This document shows positions 38,648 through 38,905 of a DNA stretch of 38,905 bases, one piece after another. The position numbers were made by a program, and so were the translations under genes. The stretch is from Rheinheimera sp. UJ63 (GTDB lineage Bacteria > Pseudomonadota > Gammaproteobacteria > Enterobacterales > Alteromonadaceae): positions 1 to 38,905 of the forward strand of contig NZ_JAKGTQ010000013.1 of the NCBI RefSeq assembly GCF_021568285.1. Reading direction: 5' to 3'. The first letter of the stretch is position 1; each line of letters starts with the position of its first letter. The notes beneath the pieces are model-generated. The model was given only the letters and a program-made list of their open reading frames with translations, was not told where the DNA came from and ran no database searches.

Positions 38648-38713
38648 CCAATACCGAGACTATATATACCCTCATTGCGGTGTTTCATACCCTAGATCGC
38701 CCAATAAACCATC

Positions 38714-38748
38714 GGATCGTTTAAAAAACACCCGAACGATCCTTTTTT
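38714..38748 (+). terminator. Intrinsic terminator after the serine hydrolase
   Basis: GGATCGTT (38714-38721) pairs with AACGATCC (38735-38742) across a 13-base loop, followed by six T (38743-38748). It sits just upstream of the rRNA promoter, and its T-run and the following A-run lie at the usual UP-element position. Confidence 0.85.
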
Positions 38749-38761
38749 ACTAAAAAAGATC

Positions 38762-38789
38762 TTGAACATGTTTTTCAGATCTCTATAAT
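38762..38789 (+). promoter_or_regulatory. rRNA operon P1-type promoter
   Basis: TTGAAC (38762-38767), a 16-base spacer and TATAAT (38784-38789) lie before the discriminator GCGCATCC, nearly the same as in E. coli rrn P1 promoters. A+T-rich sequence (about 38743-38759) upstream of the -35 fits an UP element. Confidence 0.88.
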
Positions 38790-38796
38790 GCGCATC

Positions 38797-38905
38797 CACA
38801 GACAGGGACAACGGCAACGACATCCGGTCTGTGAAGCGAAAGCTAACTGAGGCAAACGCCTCGCTCTGAATGCAGAGCACGCTCTTTAACAATTCGCAAT
38901 CAATT
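38797..38905 (+). promoter_or_regulatory. rRNA leader with boxB-like hairpin and boxA (antitermination)
   Basis: The leader has hairpin GAGGC/GCCTC (38849-38862), a boxB-like hairpin GCTCTG/CAGAGC (38863-38878) and boxA GCTCTTTAACAA (38881-38892). In E. coli rrn leaders, boxA binds NusB-S10 and recruits the antitermination complex. The 16S rRNA gene would start beyond the end of the window; no mature rRNA is included. Confidence 0.9.

Noticed and set aside
38692..38892. Minus-strand gene at the window end
   Set aside because: It is an accidental frame across the rRNA terminator, promoter and leader.

Overview
The window is an almost uninterrupted, co-directional (+ strand) block of translation and transcription genes from a gammaproteobacterium. 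Gene order (murB-birA-coaX, Thr/Tyr/Gly/Thr tRNAs, tuf, tRNA-Trp, secE-nusG, rplKA, rplJL, rpoBC, rpsLG-fusA-tuf, then the S10, spc and alpha operons through rplQ) is the fused arrangement typical of Alteromonadales-like bacteria such as Shewanella, Rheinheimera and Alishewanella. Protein lengths and motifs are close to E. coli, and moderate G+C fits that group. Genus and species cannot be fixed from this sequence alone.

Layout. 1-342: a perfect 7-bp tandem repeat, then a gene-free stretch. 343-3021: cell-wall and cofactor genes murB, birA and coaX, overlapping head to tail. 3133-4790: four tRNAs and the first tuf, closed by an intrinsic terminator. 4835-5985: promoter, tRNA-Trp, secE, nusG. 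5994-8507: the L11/L1 and L10/L12 units, each with its own promoter and leader. 8611-16881: rpoB and rpoC behind an attenuator. 16936-21380: the str operon, ending in a second tuf that is identical to the first. 21478-23217: an acyl-CoA dehydrogenase lodged between the str and S10 operons. 23311-28541: S10 operon. 28633-34280: spc operon including secY and rpmJ. 34273-37274: alpha operon. 37376-38647: a secreted serine hydrolase. 38714-38905: terminator, rRNA-type promoter, boxB-like hairpin and boxA of an rRNA operon whose 16S gene lies beyond the window.

Working together, the genes supply ribosomal proteins, elongation factors, RNA polymerase core, secretion channel parts and NusG. The recognisable control layer consists of promoters with G+C-rich discriminators, as expected for growth-rate and stringent control, and autogenous leader RNAs (L10, S7, S4 well supported; L1, S8 and L4 types less so).

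No accessory defence, mobile or biosynthetic system is present. The most interesting signals are regulatory. Twin elements before rplK and rplJ place the -10 box inside a terminator-like hairpin of the same architecture. Two tandem boxA-like cores lie next to the rpsJ (S10/NusE) ribosome-binding site. A PsrA-type operator precedes the acyl-CoA dehydrogenase.
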